From an uncultured Rhizobiaceae group bacterium (lineage in GTDB: Bacteria; Pseudomonadota; Alphaproteobacteria; Rhizobiales; Rhizobiaceae), in NCBI GenBank assembly GCA_938044775.1, contig CALIOE010000095.1, forward strand, positions 1 to 64,000: a DNA stretch of 64,000 bases, given 5' to 3'. A program made the position numbers and the translations under genes. Within the stretch, counting starts at the first letter, position 1. Every line of letters begins with the position of its first letter. The notes beneath the pieces were generated by a model. That model was not told the DNA's origin. It worked only from the letters and a program-made list of their open reading frames with translations, and made no database searches. Below, piece after piece: positions 37,337 through 46,619 of this stretch.

Positions 37337-38854
37337 ATGGAATTCGGCCACCTCATTTCAGCGTTCACTCCCTTCAATTTTTTGTTGGCGTTGTGTGGCG
37401 TGGTGGCCGGAACTGTAATTGGTTCCATTCCCGGCTTAACAGCTACTATGGCAGTGGCTGTTCTCGTCCCCATTACATTCAGTATGGAGCCCGCTTCGGC
37501 TCTGATTCTTTTGGGGGCAATCTATACCGGGGCAATTTATGGCGGCGCCTATGCTGCCATTTTGCTCAACACGCCAGGCACACCATCGGCCATCGCGACC
37601 ACGTTTGATGGCTATCCCATGGCAAAGAAGGGAGACGGAGACCTCGCTGTTGCAATAGCTTGTTACGCTTCGGTTGTTGGCGGCATGGTCGGAGCCCTGG
37701 CGCTTCTGTTCATCGCCCCGCCTCTGTCTTCTGTGGCTCTTGCATTCGGCCCAATCGAGTATTTCTGGCTCTCCGTTTTCGGCCTTTCTCTCATTGCGTC
37801 TCTTTCAACAGGCAATGTTGTGAAGGGGCTCGTTGGCGGGGCTTTTGGCATGATTTTGTCGACTGTCGGGGTAGCAGAAATATCAGCTGATATTCGGCTC
37901 ACTTTCGGAAGTCAGACCTTGATCAGCGGGTTTGGCGTCGTAGGTGCCCTGATTGGTCTTTATTGCATACCGGTGCTCATTGACCTGGTCGCTACCCCTG
38001 ACCGGCATCTGAAGGTCGAAAACGAGGTCAGGTCTGTTCGGATCACTGAAGCCGGGCGCATTGCCTGGGGTTCAAAGTTCAACCTGATCCGCTCCTCAAT
38101 CATTGGAACCCTGGTTGGTATCCTCCCGGGAGCGGGCGGATCTGTCGCCGGCCTTGTCGCTTACTCGGAAGCCAAGCGCAGCGCTAAACCACACCAGAAG
38201 TTTGGTGAAGGTGAGCCGGATGGCATCATGGCGACTGAAGCTTCCAACAACGCAACAGTTGGTGGCGGATTTATACCGACTCTCGTCCTGGGAATTCCGG
38301 GGACACCACCGGATGCGGTCATCCTTGGCGCGCTTCTTGTTCAGGGAGTCCGCACCGGACCAACACTTTTTGAATCGGGTGGGTCGATTGTCTACACGTT
38401 TATCTACGGACTGATTATCGCAACCATTCTCATGCTGCCGACAGGCCTGCTGATCGGGCGCTACGCCTATCAGACCATTGTCACCATTCCCAAGGCTGTT
38501 CTGGTCCCTCTGGTTGGTTTCATGACATTGATTGGCACATTTGCCATCAGAAACAGCGTTTCCGACGTGGTCATCATGATCGGACTGGGTGTATTTGGAT
38601 GGCTCGTGGGAAGATTTGGTTTTGCCGCGTCTCCCATAGTTCTGGGACTTATTCTTGGCCCCATCGCAGAACAGGGTTTCGTGCAAAGCTGGACCATCGG
38701 GGCGGCAACCAACAACCTTTCGGGCATTTTCTTCGGCAGGCCGATTTCACAAGCGATTGTTGCCTTCACAATTCTGACTTTGGTCTACCCCCTGTTCACT
38801 CAATGGAGATCAGCCAGAGCAGGCAAGATCAGTGGAGCAACCGATGCGGAGTGA
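37337..38854 (+). CDS. Tripartite tricarboxylate transporter large membrane subunit (TctA family)
   Basis: GSIPGLTATMAVAVLVPITFSMEPASALILLGAIYTGAIYGGAYAAILLNTPGTPSAIATTFDGYPMAKKG. Confidence 0.96.
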   Translation: MEFGHLISAFTPFNFLLALCGVVAGTVIGSIPGLTATMAVAVLVPITFSMEPASALILLGAIYTGAIYGGAYAAILLNTPGTPSAIATTFDGYPMAKKGDGDLAVAIACYASVVGGMVGALALLFIAPPLSSVALAFGPIEYFWLSVFGLSLIASLSTGNVVKGLVGGAFGMILSTVGVAEISADIRLTFGSQTLISGFGVVGALIGLYCIPVLIDLVATPDRHLKVENEVRSVRITEAGRIAWGSKFNLIRSSIIGTLVGILPGAGGSVAGLVAYSEAKRSAKPHQKFGEGEPDGIMATEASNNATVGGGFIPTLVLGIPGTPPDAVILGALLVQGVRTGPTLFESGGSIVYTFIYGLIIATILMLPTGLLIGRYAYQTIVTIPKAVLVPLVGFMTLIGTFAIRNSVSDVVIMIGLGVFGWLVGRFGFAASPIVLGLILGPIAEQGFVQSWTIGAATNNLSGIFFGRPISQAIVAFTILTLVYPLFTQWRSARAGKISGATDAE

Positions 38855-39284
38855 AGGCAAAACAGGTTCACTTTTGATTTCGGCTTTTTTTGTTTTCGCC
38901 GGTATTGTCACGCTGTGGGACACTCAAAACTATACCGATTCCGACTCCCAGGTGTTTCCGCAGACCGTTTCAATTGTGCTCATCGTTTGCGCCACGATCT
39001 CCCTTGTGATGACGTTGTTGAAAGGTGAAGAAGACAGCGGCTTCGGCGATGGGATCTGGTGGCGGAGGGCGCTGCTGATTGCCTCGTTGTTAATCGCGTG
39101 TTTCCTGATGCCCTATGTTGGATTCCTCCTATCGGGAATTGTCGCTTTTGCCGGTGGTTTGATTGCAGCTATGCATGACAGGTGGAGCGGCAAAACGGGA
39201 TTGATCTACGGCCTGTCTGGTCTGGTCGTCATGAGTGCTTTCTATGCACTCTTTCGATATGTTCTTCTTGTACCGCTGCCGTAG
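38844..39284 (+). CDS. Tripartite tricarboxylate transporter small membrane subunit (TctB family)
   Basis: Four hydrophobic segments, size and context; overlaps TctA stop. Confidence 0.82.
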   Translation: MRSEGKTGSLLISAFFVFAGIVTLWDTQNYTDSDSQVFPQTVSIVLIVCATISLVMTLLKGEEDSGFGDGIWWRRALLIASLLIACFLMPYVGFLLSGIVAFAGGLIAAMHDRWSGKTGLIYGLSGLVVMSAFYALFRYVLLVPLP

Positions 39285-39291
39285 AAGCACA

Positions 39292-40746
39292 ATGCCGTTC
39301 TCTCCCTCAGTGGTCGCTTATCCTCAATTGCCAGCTGGTCTGGCTGAGCTCTCCAGAACAATCTCATGGTTGCCGGCCGAAGAAGCGGAAAAATACATCA
39401 TAGATCCGCGTGATCGATTCACCGGTAAATCCGTGCCTGTTTTCTTGCCTCGCTCAACATCGGAAGTGTCTGATCTGGTTACCGCCTGCCATCTGAACGG
39501 GATCAGGATCGTGCCGTATGGTGGCGGGACTGGTGTTGTTGCGGGGCAACTGGTTTTTCACGCCGAGAATACAATCGTGGTCTCTTTGGAGAAGATGAAC
39601 GCGGTGCGACAAATCTCAAAGGCAGACTCCGTCGTTGTGGTTGAGGCTGGTTGCATCCTCGCTGATGTTCAAGCTGCTGCCGAGGCCGTCGACATGCTGT
39701 TCCCACTCAGCATGGCATCAGAAGGCAGCAGCATGATCGGGGGCAATCTGGCCACAAATTGCGGCGGGATACAGGTGCTGCGATACGGCAACGCCCGTGA
39801 CTTGTGTCTGGGAATAGAAGCCGTGTTGCCAGATGGATCCATCCTCAATGAACTGACCCCTCTGCGAAAGAACAATACAGGTTACGATTTACGCCACTTG
39901 ATGATCGGAAGTGAGGGAACTCTCGGCATCATCACGGCCGCTTCGCTTTCCTTGAAACCTGCAGACAAACACACACTGACGGCGTTCTGCGCAGTGAGCT
40001 CGCCAGCGCGAGCCGTTGATCTACTGTCCAGGCTGCGCAGTGCTTTGGGCGACAGCATCAACGCTTTCGAGTTGATGTGTGACTTTGGGTTCACTGTTCT
40101 CGAACGCCACTTTCCGCAGGAGCGGTTTCCGCTTGAAAAAAGCAGCGATTGGTATGTTCTTTTGGAGGTTGGTGGAACTGACGACCTGGAAGCGCGCTTT
40201 CACAACCTGCTTGAGCACCTTTTCGAGGTCGGCCTTGTAGCCGACGCAGTGGTTGCAGCTTCAGAAGCACAGCGCGCGGCTCTCTGGCGCCTGCGGGAAT
40301 CGATGCCCGAGGCGAACCGCCTGAGCGGGGCGGTCTGTAACAGCGACACCTCTGTCCCACTAAGTCAGATCCAGGATTTTGTAGACCGGACCTACCAGGC
40401 CATCGCCGATATCGACCCGGCTCTGACCATCAATTGCTACGGGCATGTGGGTGATGGCAACATCCACTTCAACGTGTTCCCTCCGCCAGATCGCGATAAG
40501 CAACACATCATTCTTCATGATCAAGAACTGCTGGATTCCATTCGCACGGTGATCAATCAAACCACAATGGCCTGCAAAGGTTCAATAAGTGCAGAACATG
40601 GTATCGGGCGCCTCAAGCGAATCGATCTGGAACGTTTCGGTGACCCTGTGAAACTGGCTTTGTTCAGAACTTTGAAAACGGCACTGGATCCGAAGGGGAT
40701 AATGAACCCGGGCGCTTTAATCAGCGATTCAGGGACAGCGAGTTGA
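39292..40746 (+). CDS. FAD-binding oxidoreductase (GlcD / D-2-hydroxyacid dehydrogenase-like)
   Basis: IRIVPYGGGTGVVAGQ, MIGGNLATNCGGIQVLRYGNARDLCLGIEAVLPDG, ISAEHGIGRLK. Confidence 0.93.
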   Translation: MPFSPSVVAYPQLPAGLAELSRTISWLPAEEAEKYIIDPRDRFTGKSVPVFLPRSTSEVSDLVTACHLNGIRIVPYGGGTGVVAGQLVFHAENTIVVSLEKMNAVRQISKADSVVVVEAGCILADVQAAAEAVDMLFPLSMASEGSSMIGGNLATNCGGIQVLRYGNARDLCLGIEAVLPDGSILNELTPLRKNNTGYDLRHLMIGSEGTLGIITAASLSLKPADKHTLTAFCAVSSPARAVDLLSRLRSALGDSINAFELMCDFGFTVLERHFPQERFPLEKSSDWYVLLEVGGTDDLEARFHNLLEHLFEVGLVADAVVAASEAQRAALWRLRESMPEANRLSGAVCNSDTSVPLSQIQDFVDRTYQAIADIDPALTINCYGHVGDGNIHFNVFPPPDRDKQHIILHDQELLDSIRTVINQTTMACKGSISAEHGIGRLKRIDLERFGDPVKLALFRTLKTALDPKGIMNPGALISDSGTAS

Positions 40747-40833
40747 TACAGTCATTCGTTGTCGTCTGACCGGCGCGATCCGGCTTGCATACATCGGGGT
40801 GAATCAATTCCACCTTGAGCGCCCGGCGCGGAA

Positions 40834-41256
40834 TCAGTCCAACAATTGACGAAAGGTCCTGGACATCTCTTCGAGCGAATATGGCTTTCGCAACCACAAC
40901 GTGCCGTCATTGGGAATTGTACCGTCCTCCGCATAGCCTTATGTGATCAGTCGCTTAATGTGTGGGTGCTCCGCCTGCACCTGGGCAAGAAGGTCGGCGC
41001 CCGCCATGCCACCCGGCATTGCCATATCGGTGAAAACAACGTCGACACCATCGGCCTTTACCAGGACATCCAGGGCCTTTGGGCCAGACTCAGCCTCTAT
41101 GATCTCATATCCCAGATGCTTCAGCCTTTTGACCGTGATCTTGCGAATGCGCCCATCGTCTTCCACGACCAACACTTTCTCACCACCAGACCTGTTTGGC
41201 CTGAGCAAACCTTTACATTCTAGTTCCAGCTGCCGAAAAGCAGCAGCGCTACACAA
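40834..41256 (-). pseudogene. Response-regulator receiver domain disrupted by one in-frame stop
   Basis: KVLVVEDDGRIRKITVKRLKHLGYEIIEAESGPKALDVL...VVFTDMAMPGGMAGADLLAQVQAEHPHIKRLIT*GYAEDGTIPNDGTLWLRKPYSLEEMSRTFRQLLD*; TAA at 40939-40941. Confidence 0.85.
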
Positions 41257-41405
41257 CTGACTGCGGTCAAGAGGACCGCAATCAGAAAGTTACGTCGAGC
41301 CCTGGGCTTCTGTTGTTCATGTAGCCGCTGCAAATTACGTTCGGCTTCAATTTGGGCTACTTCAACGCCTGATTCTGCATCCTGATCGTCGTTGTGGCTT
41401 TGCAT
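41220..41405 (-). CDS. Small single-TM hypothetical protein
   Basis: MQSHNDDQDAESGVEVAQIEAERNLQRLHEQQKPRARRNFLIAVLLTAVSCVALLLFGSWN. Confidence 0.5.
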   Translation of the reverse strand: MQSHNDDQDAESGVEVAQIEAERNLQRLHEQQKPRARRNFLIAVLLTAVSCVALLLFGSWN

Positions 41406-41698
41406 ATCACCCTCCCATAACCGGGCTACAATACTGCATTTGAGAGGCCACATCCACCTTGTCTCATTGATCCCGGTGTTTTACCCGATCGTCCTGGTGC
41501 TCGTCCGGGGAAGCCCTTTTTCATCATTGTCCGACATCCTGCCGCTAAGCCCATTTGGGCTCAATGTTTGCTGTGTCGCCGAAAGTGGCGACTGGCTGCA
41601 TGACCGCTTCATCCCCATAGCGCACACCAGCGTCATTGGGCCGAACTTCCGCTCTGAGCCCAAGGCGACAATTCTTGTGTCGGGTCCAATGTCTGCCT

Positions 41699-42976
41699 TC
41701 AGGTGGTTTCGTTCGCGACTGCGGAGAACCCTTTGCCCAATGGTTTCCAGGCGAACGCCGTCAATAGCGCAGCACCAATGGCCGCCGTTGCGAACGGCAT
41801 GGCCAGTGACGTACTGCGCGTCATAGAGAGCTCCGCCACGCTGACGATCACTCCTGAAAGAAGCAATCCGATTGGCATCATGCCCCAGGCTAGGAGTCGG
41901 TAGATGCTGTTCACTCGTCCAAGCAACTCATCGGGTATGGCCCTTTGTCGGTATGAAACGGAAACGGTATTCCAGACCAGTCCGGTAAATTCGAACGCAG
42001 CCAGGACAATCGCCAAAACGAACCCGTTTGGCGCGAAGGGTATTGTCACAAAAGCCACCGCAGAGGCCAGTGTCATCCATTTCGCGGCTGCACCGGGTCC
42101 CATACGCTTTACAACCCGGTCTGCAAAAACTCCTCCCGCGATGCCTCCGACTGCTGCGGCTGCAAGGATCAGGCCGTAGCCCCATGCCTCAAGGCCAAAT
42201 ATTTCCTGCACGTAGAGTACGAGGGCAATAACCACCATCTGGTGAAGCAGATTCCACACACCCGTGATGAGCGCAAGAAGGCGAAGCAAGGGTGCGCTGC
42301 GCAAGAAGGACAATCCCTGACCCAACTCGGCCCGCCAGTCTCGTTGGTCTGACCGGTCAGGCGCAAAGCCGCCACGCAATCCGAGCATCATCACAGCCGC
42401 AAGCACAAACGCGACAGCATTGAGAGCAAAGGGGAGCCAGATCACCGTGGCGATGAGAAAGGCACCGAGAGCGGGGCCCAAAAGCGAATTGCCAACGAGT
42501 TCAACACTCCAGAGCCGACCGTTTGCCCGTTCCAATTGATCGTGGGGGACGATTGCGGGAAGCATCGTCTGCGCTGCATTGTCTCTGAACACCTCCGCGA
42601 TTCCAACCAACAGCGCGCATCCCAAAAGCGAGCCGAACAGAAGCGGCATGGCCGTTCCGTCATCTGCCGCAGGTACCAGCGGCAATGAGACCCACACAAC
42701 GATGGCCGCAGTTCCGAACACAACAGCTCTCACAATGTCCATCGCCAGTATTAAGCGCCGACGATCCGATCTGTCGGTGATGATACCCGCTGGCAACGCG
42801 AAGAGAAACCAGGGCAAGCGAAGTGCGACAGGCATCAGGGCAATCAAAATCGGATCACGGCTTAAAAGGGAGGCGATCCACGCCCACACGACAATTGCGA
42901 TTCCATCAGCAAGGTTTGTCAATCCGCTCGCAATGACGAATCTTGGAAGCTGGTCGGGCTTGAAGAGAGAGTTCAT
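41699..42976 (-). CDS. MFS transporter
   Basis: 12-TM-like protein, FALPAGIITDRSDRRRLILAMD, GIAGGVFADRVVKRMG. Confidence 0.92.
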   Translation of the reverse strand: MNSLFKPDQLPRFVIASGLTNLADGIAIVVWAWIASLLSRDPILIALMPVALRLPWFLFALPAGIITDRSDRRRLILAMDIVRAVVFGTAAIVVWVSLPLVPAADDGTAMPLLFGSLLGCALLVGIAEVFRDNAAQTMLPAIVPHDQLERANGRLWSVELVGNSLLGPALGAFLIATVIWLPFALNAVAFVLAAVMMLGLRGGFAPDRSDQRDWRAELGQGLSFLRSAPLLRLLALITGVWNLLHQMVVIALVLYVQEIFGLEAWGYGLILAAAAVGGIAGGVFADRVVKRMGPGAAAKWMTLASAVAFVTIPFAPNGFVLAIVLAAFEFTGLVWNTVSVSYRQRAIPDELLGRVNSIYRLLAWGMMPIGLLLSGVIVSVAELSMTRSTSLAMPFATAAIGAALLTAFAWKPLGKGFSAVANETT

Positions 42977-43209
42977 ATGTAGGCCTTGCAACCGGTTTTG
43001 CCCGTACTGACGGTTCTTCTTAGGTCCTCAAGTTAACCTGAGGTCAATACCAAAACTCAGTCCTGGTCCAACTTTGGCTTTACCGATACTCCTCAGCGGC
43101 ATGTTCAAAACAGGACTGGGCTTCCGCCATGATCCCATAGTTACCAATTGAAACACTGAGGATCAGGCGTTAGTCATCGTCGAGTACAGCTAATTGAAAG
43201 CCTGACTGC

Positions 43210-43842
43210 ATGCCGTCAACCGAACTTCTGGTCGCTTTCTTTCTGGCAACCAGCATATTCGCCTACATGCCGGGGCCCTCAACGCTCTATGCTGCTGCGC
43301 AAACAATTGCCCGGGGACAACAGGCTGGATGGTTTGCTGCACTTGGCATTCACATCGGCGGATACGTCCATGTGTTGGCTGCAGCTCTCGGCCTGGCAAT
43401 TTTGTTCAAAGCGATTCCTGTCCTCTATCTCGCGCTAAAGTTTGGTGGTGCCGCATACCTGATTTGGCTTGGCTTCAAGATGTTTAGGTCTAAAGCGACT
43501 TCAGGAAAAATCGATTTGAGGATAGATGCAAGAAGACCTCGAAGAGCCTTCTGGGAGAGCATCGCCGTCGAGGTTCCCAACCCCAGGACCGCAGTTTTCT
43601 ATGTCGCGTTCCTACCTCAGTTCACAGACCCAAGTGCTGGTCTGGCTATTTGGATGCAGCTGCTTATTCTCGGCACGATTGTGAATATCATGTTCTCGAG
43701 CGCAGATGCTTTGTGTGTGGTACTGGCAGACAAAGTCACCGCATATTTCAAAAGATCGGGCTCTGCAAACCGCATCGCCCAGCGGGCGGGAGGCAGCATC
43801 CTGATGGCACCTGGCCTCAATATAGCATTCAATCGCCAATGA
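43210..43842 (+). CDS. LysE/RhtB family translocator
   Basis: FLATSIFAYMPGPSTLYAAAQTIARGQQAGWFAALGIHIGGYVH..., GAAYLIWLGFKMFRS. Confidence 0.93.
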   Translation: MPSTELLVAFFLATSIFAYMPGPSTLYAAAQTIARGQQAGWFAALGIHIGGYVHVLAAALGLAILFKAIPVLYLALKFGGAAYLIWLGFKMFRSKATSGKIDLRIDARRPRRAFWESIAVEVPNPRTAVFYVAFLPQFTDPSAGLAIWMQLLILGTIVNIMFSSADALCVVLADKVTAYFKRSGSANRIAQRAGGSILMAPGLNIAFNRQ

Positions 43843-44154
43843 CGGCTTTGTCCGCATGGCTGTCGCGGGGCCCGCCTTGTCTCATTGTCCGAAAGGCCAC
43901 AGATTGCAGGTATGGGGTAGCGAGGTCACGTCAAAGCCAATGCCCACATACGCGGACGGGATACAGCTTGGGTTGAGCTGAACCTCTCGGGTTGCACAGC
44001 CGGCAGATTCTTTGCCCGAGAGCCTTGAAACGAACTGAACCCGGATCCGGTACAGGGAGATCGCAGGCCCTATCATGGTTTCGAGACCAACCATTGCGCT
44101 GGTCTGATGCGGCCGTATGAAATAGTTTGGCCAGATTGCCCGTCGGAAGTGCTT

Positions 44155-45648
44155 ATGAAAAATCCCGTATTGATTGTGGCGCTCCTGATCACGGGCGCAA
44201 TTGCTGCCTGGGGCATTCTGGACAACGAGGGTCTGGCGTCTGCCGCCGCGCAACTCGTTCACATCCAGTTCAAAAGCCGTGCATGGTTCATCATGCTGAC
44301 GGTGACCTTCATGTTCGTCATCAGCGTGTGGCTCGCCTTTTCGCGATACGGCAACATTAAGCTCGGCAAGGATGAGGATGAGCCGGAGTTCTCAACCGTG
44401 TCCTGGCTCACCATGTTGTTTTCGGCGGGTATGGGAGTGGGTCTGCTGTATTGGGGGACCGCCGAGCCTTTAACCCATTATCTGGTTCTCACCGATGGTG
44501 GTGCTGATGCCAGACAGGCTGCCAATCAGGCGCTGTTCATCACGAATTTCCATTGGGGCCTGCACGCATGGGCAATCTATGCGGTGACAGGACTGATTAT
44601 CGCCTACTTTAGTTTTCGGCTTGATTGCCCAAGCCTTATAAGCGCTCCGATTACGAAGGTATTTGGAGGCGGCAAGATACCCACAATTGCCGGGTTACTT
44701 GCCGACCTATTGGCAATCGTTGCGGTTGCTATCGGTCTCGGCGGTTCAATCGCCATGGGCGTTTTTCAAATCAAGGAAGGCGTCGATGCCTGGCTCGGAT
44801 TGCAGGGCACCGGCCTGGGGCTGACACTGTTGATCTTTGGGGTGCTCGTGGTCGCCTACATTCTGCCTCTGATGGTGGACTTGTCCCGGGGCATGGCGCT
44901 GCTATCCAATACCGCTATGGCAATCGCCGGCGGGCTTATGATCTTCATTCTGCTGGCCGGTCCGACGCATTACATAATGGGCGGTGTCACGGAAGCCACT
45001 GGCGAATATTTCTGGAATGCTTTCGTGCACGGTTTCCGCACATTCACGTTCATGGATGAGAAGGTGGAGAACTGGTTTCAGGCATGGACACTCACCTACA
45101 TGGTCTGGTGGCTGGCCTGGGCGCCATTTGTCGGCGTGTTCATTGCACGGATCTCCAAGGGTCGGACCATTCGAGAGTTCATTTTGGGAGTTGTGGTCGG
45201 TCCAACTCTGTTCTCCATATTATGGTTTGGCATATTCGGCAGCATCGGATTTCATACTGCGCTCAACACCCAACTTCCCATTCTTGAAATCGCCAGAAAC
45301 AATGCCAGTGCAATCACGTTCTATGTACTCAACAACTTGCCGCTGGCAGGGGTCACAATCCTCGCTGTCGTGGCCGCCGCATTTCTCTTCGTCATCACAA
45401 GTGTCGTTAGTGCAGCCTTTGTGTTGGGTATGTTCTCCAGCAAAGGCGATCTGAATCCACCTGTCCGCATTAAGCTGATCTGGGGTGGTATATTGGGCGC
45501 GCTCGGCCTGGTCATGATCCTGTCCGGCAGCATCGAAGCAGTGAAGTCTATCATCGCCCTGGGAGCATTGCCCTTTGTCTTTGTTGTGCTGTTGTTGGTT
45601 GTATGCCTGCTAAAGGCCCTGAAAGCGGAGAGCATGAACGCACCATGA
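44155..45648 (+). CDS. BCCT family betaine/carnitine/choline transporter
   Basis: WLTMLFSAGMGVGLLYWGTAEPLTHY, TYMVWWLAWAPFVGVFIARISKGRTIREFI. Confidence 0.95.
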   Translation: MKNPVLIVALLITGAIAAWGILDNEGLASAAAQLVHIQFKSRAWFIMLTVTFMFVISVWLAFSRYGNIKLGKDEDEPEFSTVSWLTMLFSAGMGVGLLYWGTAEPLTHYLVLTDGGADARQAANQALFITNFHWGLHAWAIYAVTGLIIAYFSFRLDCPSLISAPITKVFGGGKIPTIAGLLADLLAIVAVAIGLGGSIAMGVFQIKEGVDAWLGLQGTGLGLTLLIFGVLVVAYILPLMVDLSRGMALLSNTAMAIAGGLMIFILLAGPTHYIMGGVTEATGEYFWNAFVHGFRTFTFMDEKVENWFQAWTLTYMVWWLAWAPFVGVFIARISKGRTIREFILGVVVGPTLFSILWFGIFGSIGFHTALNTQLPILEIARNNASAITFYVLNNLPLAGVTILAVVAAAFLFVITSVVSAAFVLGMFSSKGDLNPPVRIKLIWGGILGALGLVMILSGSIEAVKSIIALGALPFVFVVLLLVVCLLKALKAESMNAP

Positions 45649-45746
45649 GTGGTTTTGTCGATACGATTATGAATATCGAGATTTTCGCATTCATCGGATT
45701 GCTGATCTGGCTCTATCTTAGGCCCGGAACGATAGATCGCGACTGA
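45645..45746 (+). CDS. 33-aa putative single-TM microprotein coupled to the BCCT gene
   Basis: ATGA overlap with the BCCT stop; MSGFVDTIMNIEIFAFIGLLIWLYLRPGTIDRD; below ORF track cutoff. Confidence 0.5.
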   Translation: MSGFVDTIMNIEIFAFIGLLIWLYLRPGTIDRD

Positions 45747-46006
45747 CTAAGCTTCCTTCGATCGGAGCGAATCCATTGCTCATGGTCTCGAAACGAATGA
45801 AGCACAACAAGAGACCAGCTTCCGAGCGCTTTCTCCAGAACACCCATCGCCCTTGCCTTGGGCGTATCCACGCAATCCTCGAGGAAAATTGCCTTTGATC
45901 CCTCCACCCGCTGAACATCAACGATGTTGTCGCCGCGTTTGTGAGCAAGGTAGCCGTGCAGGAACGCAATCGTCGTGTCGCGGTCAATGCCAGCCATAAT
46001 CATCAC
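45713..46006 (-). CDS. Hypothetical protein
   Basis: MMIMAGIDRDTTIAFLHGYLAHKRGDNIVDVQRVEGSKAIFLEDCVDTPKARAMG...; plausible soluble protein, overlaps 3' end of microprotein ORF. Confidence 0.4.
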   Translation of the reverse strand: MMIMAGIDRDTTIAFLHGYLAHKRGDNIVDVQRVEGSKAIFLEDCVDTPKARAMGVLEKALGSWSLVVLHSFRDHEQWIRSDRRKLSQSRSIVPGLR

Positions 46007-46110
46007 ATCCCTGCATAACAGATTGTCCAGATTGTTCTCGGGTTCCGGCTGATCTGTCTGCCCAAAGGCAACAGAAAATTCGCCAGCTTTATCCGAGTCA
46101 GAAGACGGGC

Positions 46111-46539
46111 TTGTGGGTATCCGCAGACATTGGAGACCTGAGCGGGCTTGATTTAGATTTTCTGGCCTGGTCCAGGTCGTTGATCAATGCGCGCGTTGTT
46201 GCACAGTCTCGCGACGATGGTCGCCCTATCTATGTGTGGACCGTCCATGATGAAGACGAAATGACCCGCATGCTGGATATGGGGGTCGATGGAATCATCA
46301 CAAACCGGCCCGGCGCGCTGCGGACCTTGTTGAACGAGTTGAATGGGATGAGCGAAACCGAGCGTGTTGTAGTACTCATCGGACGTCGCTTGCGAGAGTA
46401 CCGATCATTCGCTGCCGGATTGGGTGCCATCGCTCCGGTGAGCCAGGACAATGTTCGACAAGGCAAACAAGCTATGGCCCTGACTTTCATGCAGGCTGGC
46501 GCAGCCGAAACGCGTACGAGTCTTCAAGCTCTAATTTGA
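46111..46539 (+). pseudogene. Truncated glycerophosphodiester phosphodiesterase (C-terminal part only)
   Basis: GRPIYVWTVHDEDEMTRMLDMGVDGIITNRPGALRTLLNE is the GDPD C-terminal signature; N-terminal catalytic HRG...E..D region absent. Confidence 0.65.
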
Positions 46540-46619
46540 ACTACCGAACTGCCAGGCGCATTGGTTTTGGTCAGTCACACAGGCCACAAAAGACCGACCA
46601 GACGGAAGGGAATGTTGGA

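Noticed and set aside
41392-41698. Plus- and minus-strand ORFs downstream of the small TM protein
   Set aside because: Looks like noncoding sequence with short palindromes (gcccatttgggc); no protein family recognisable
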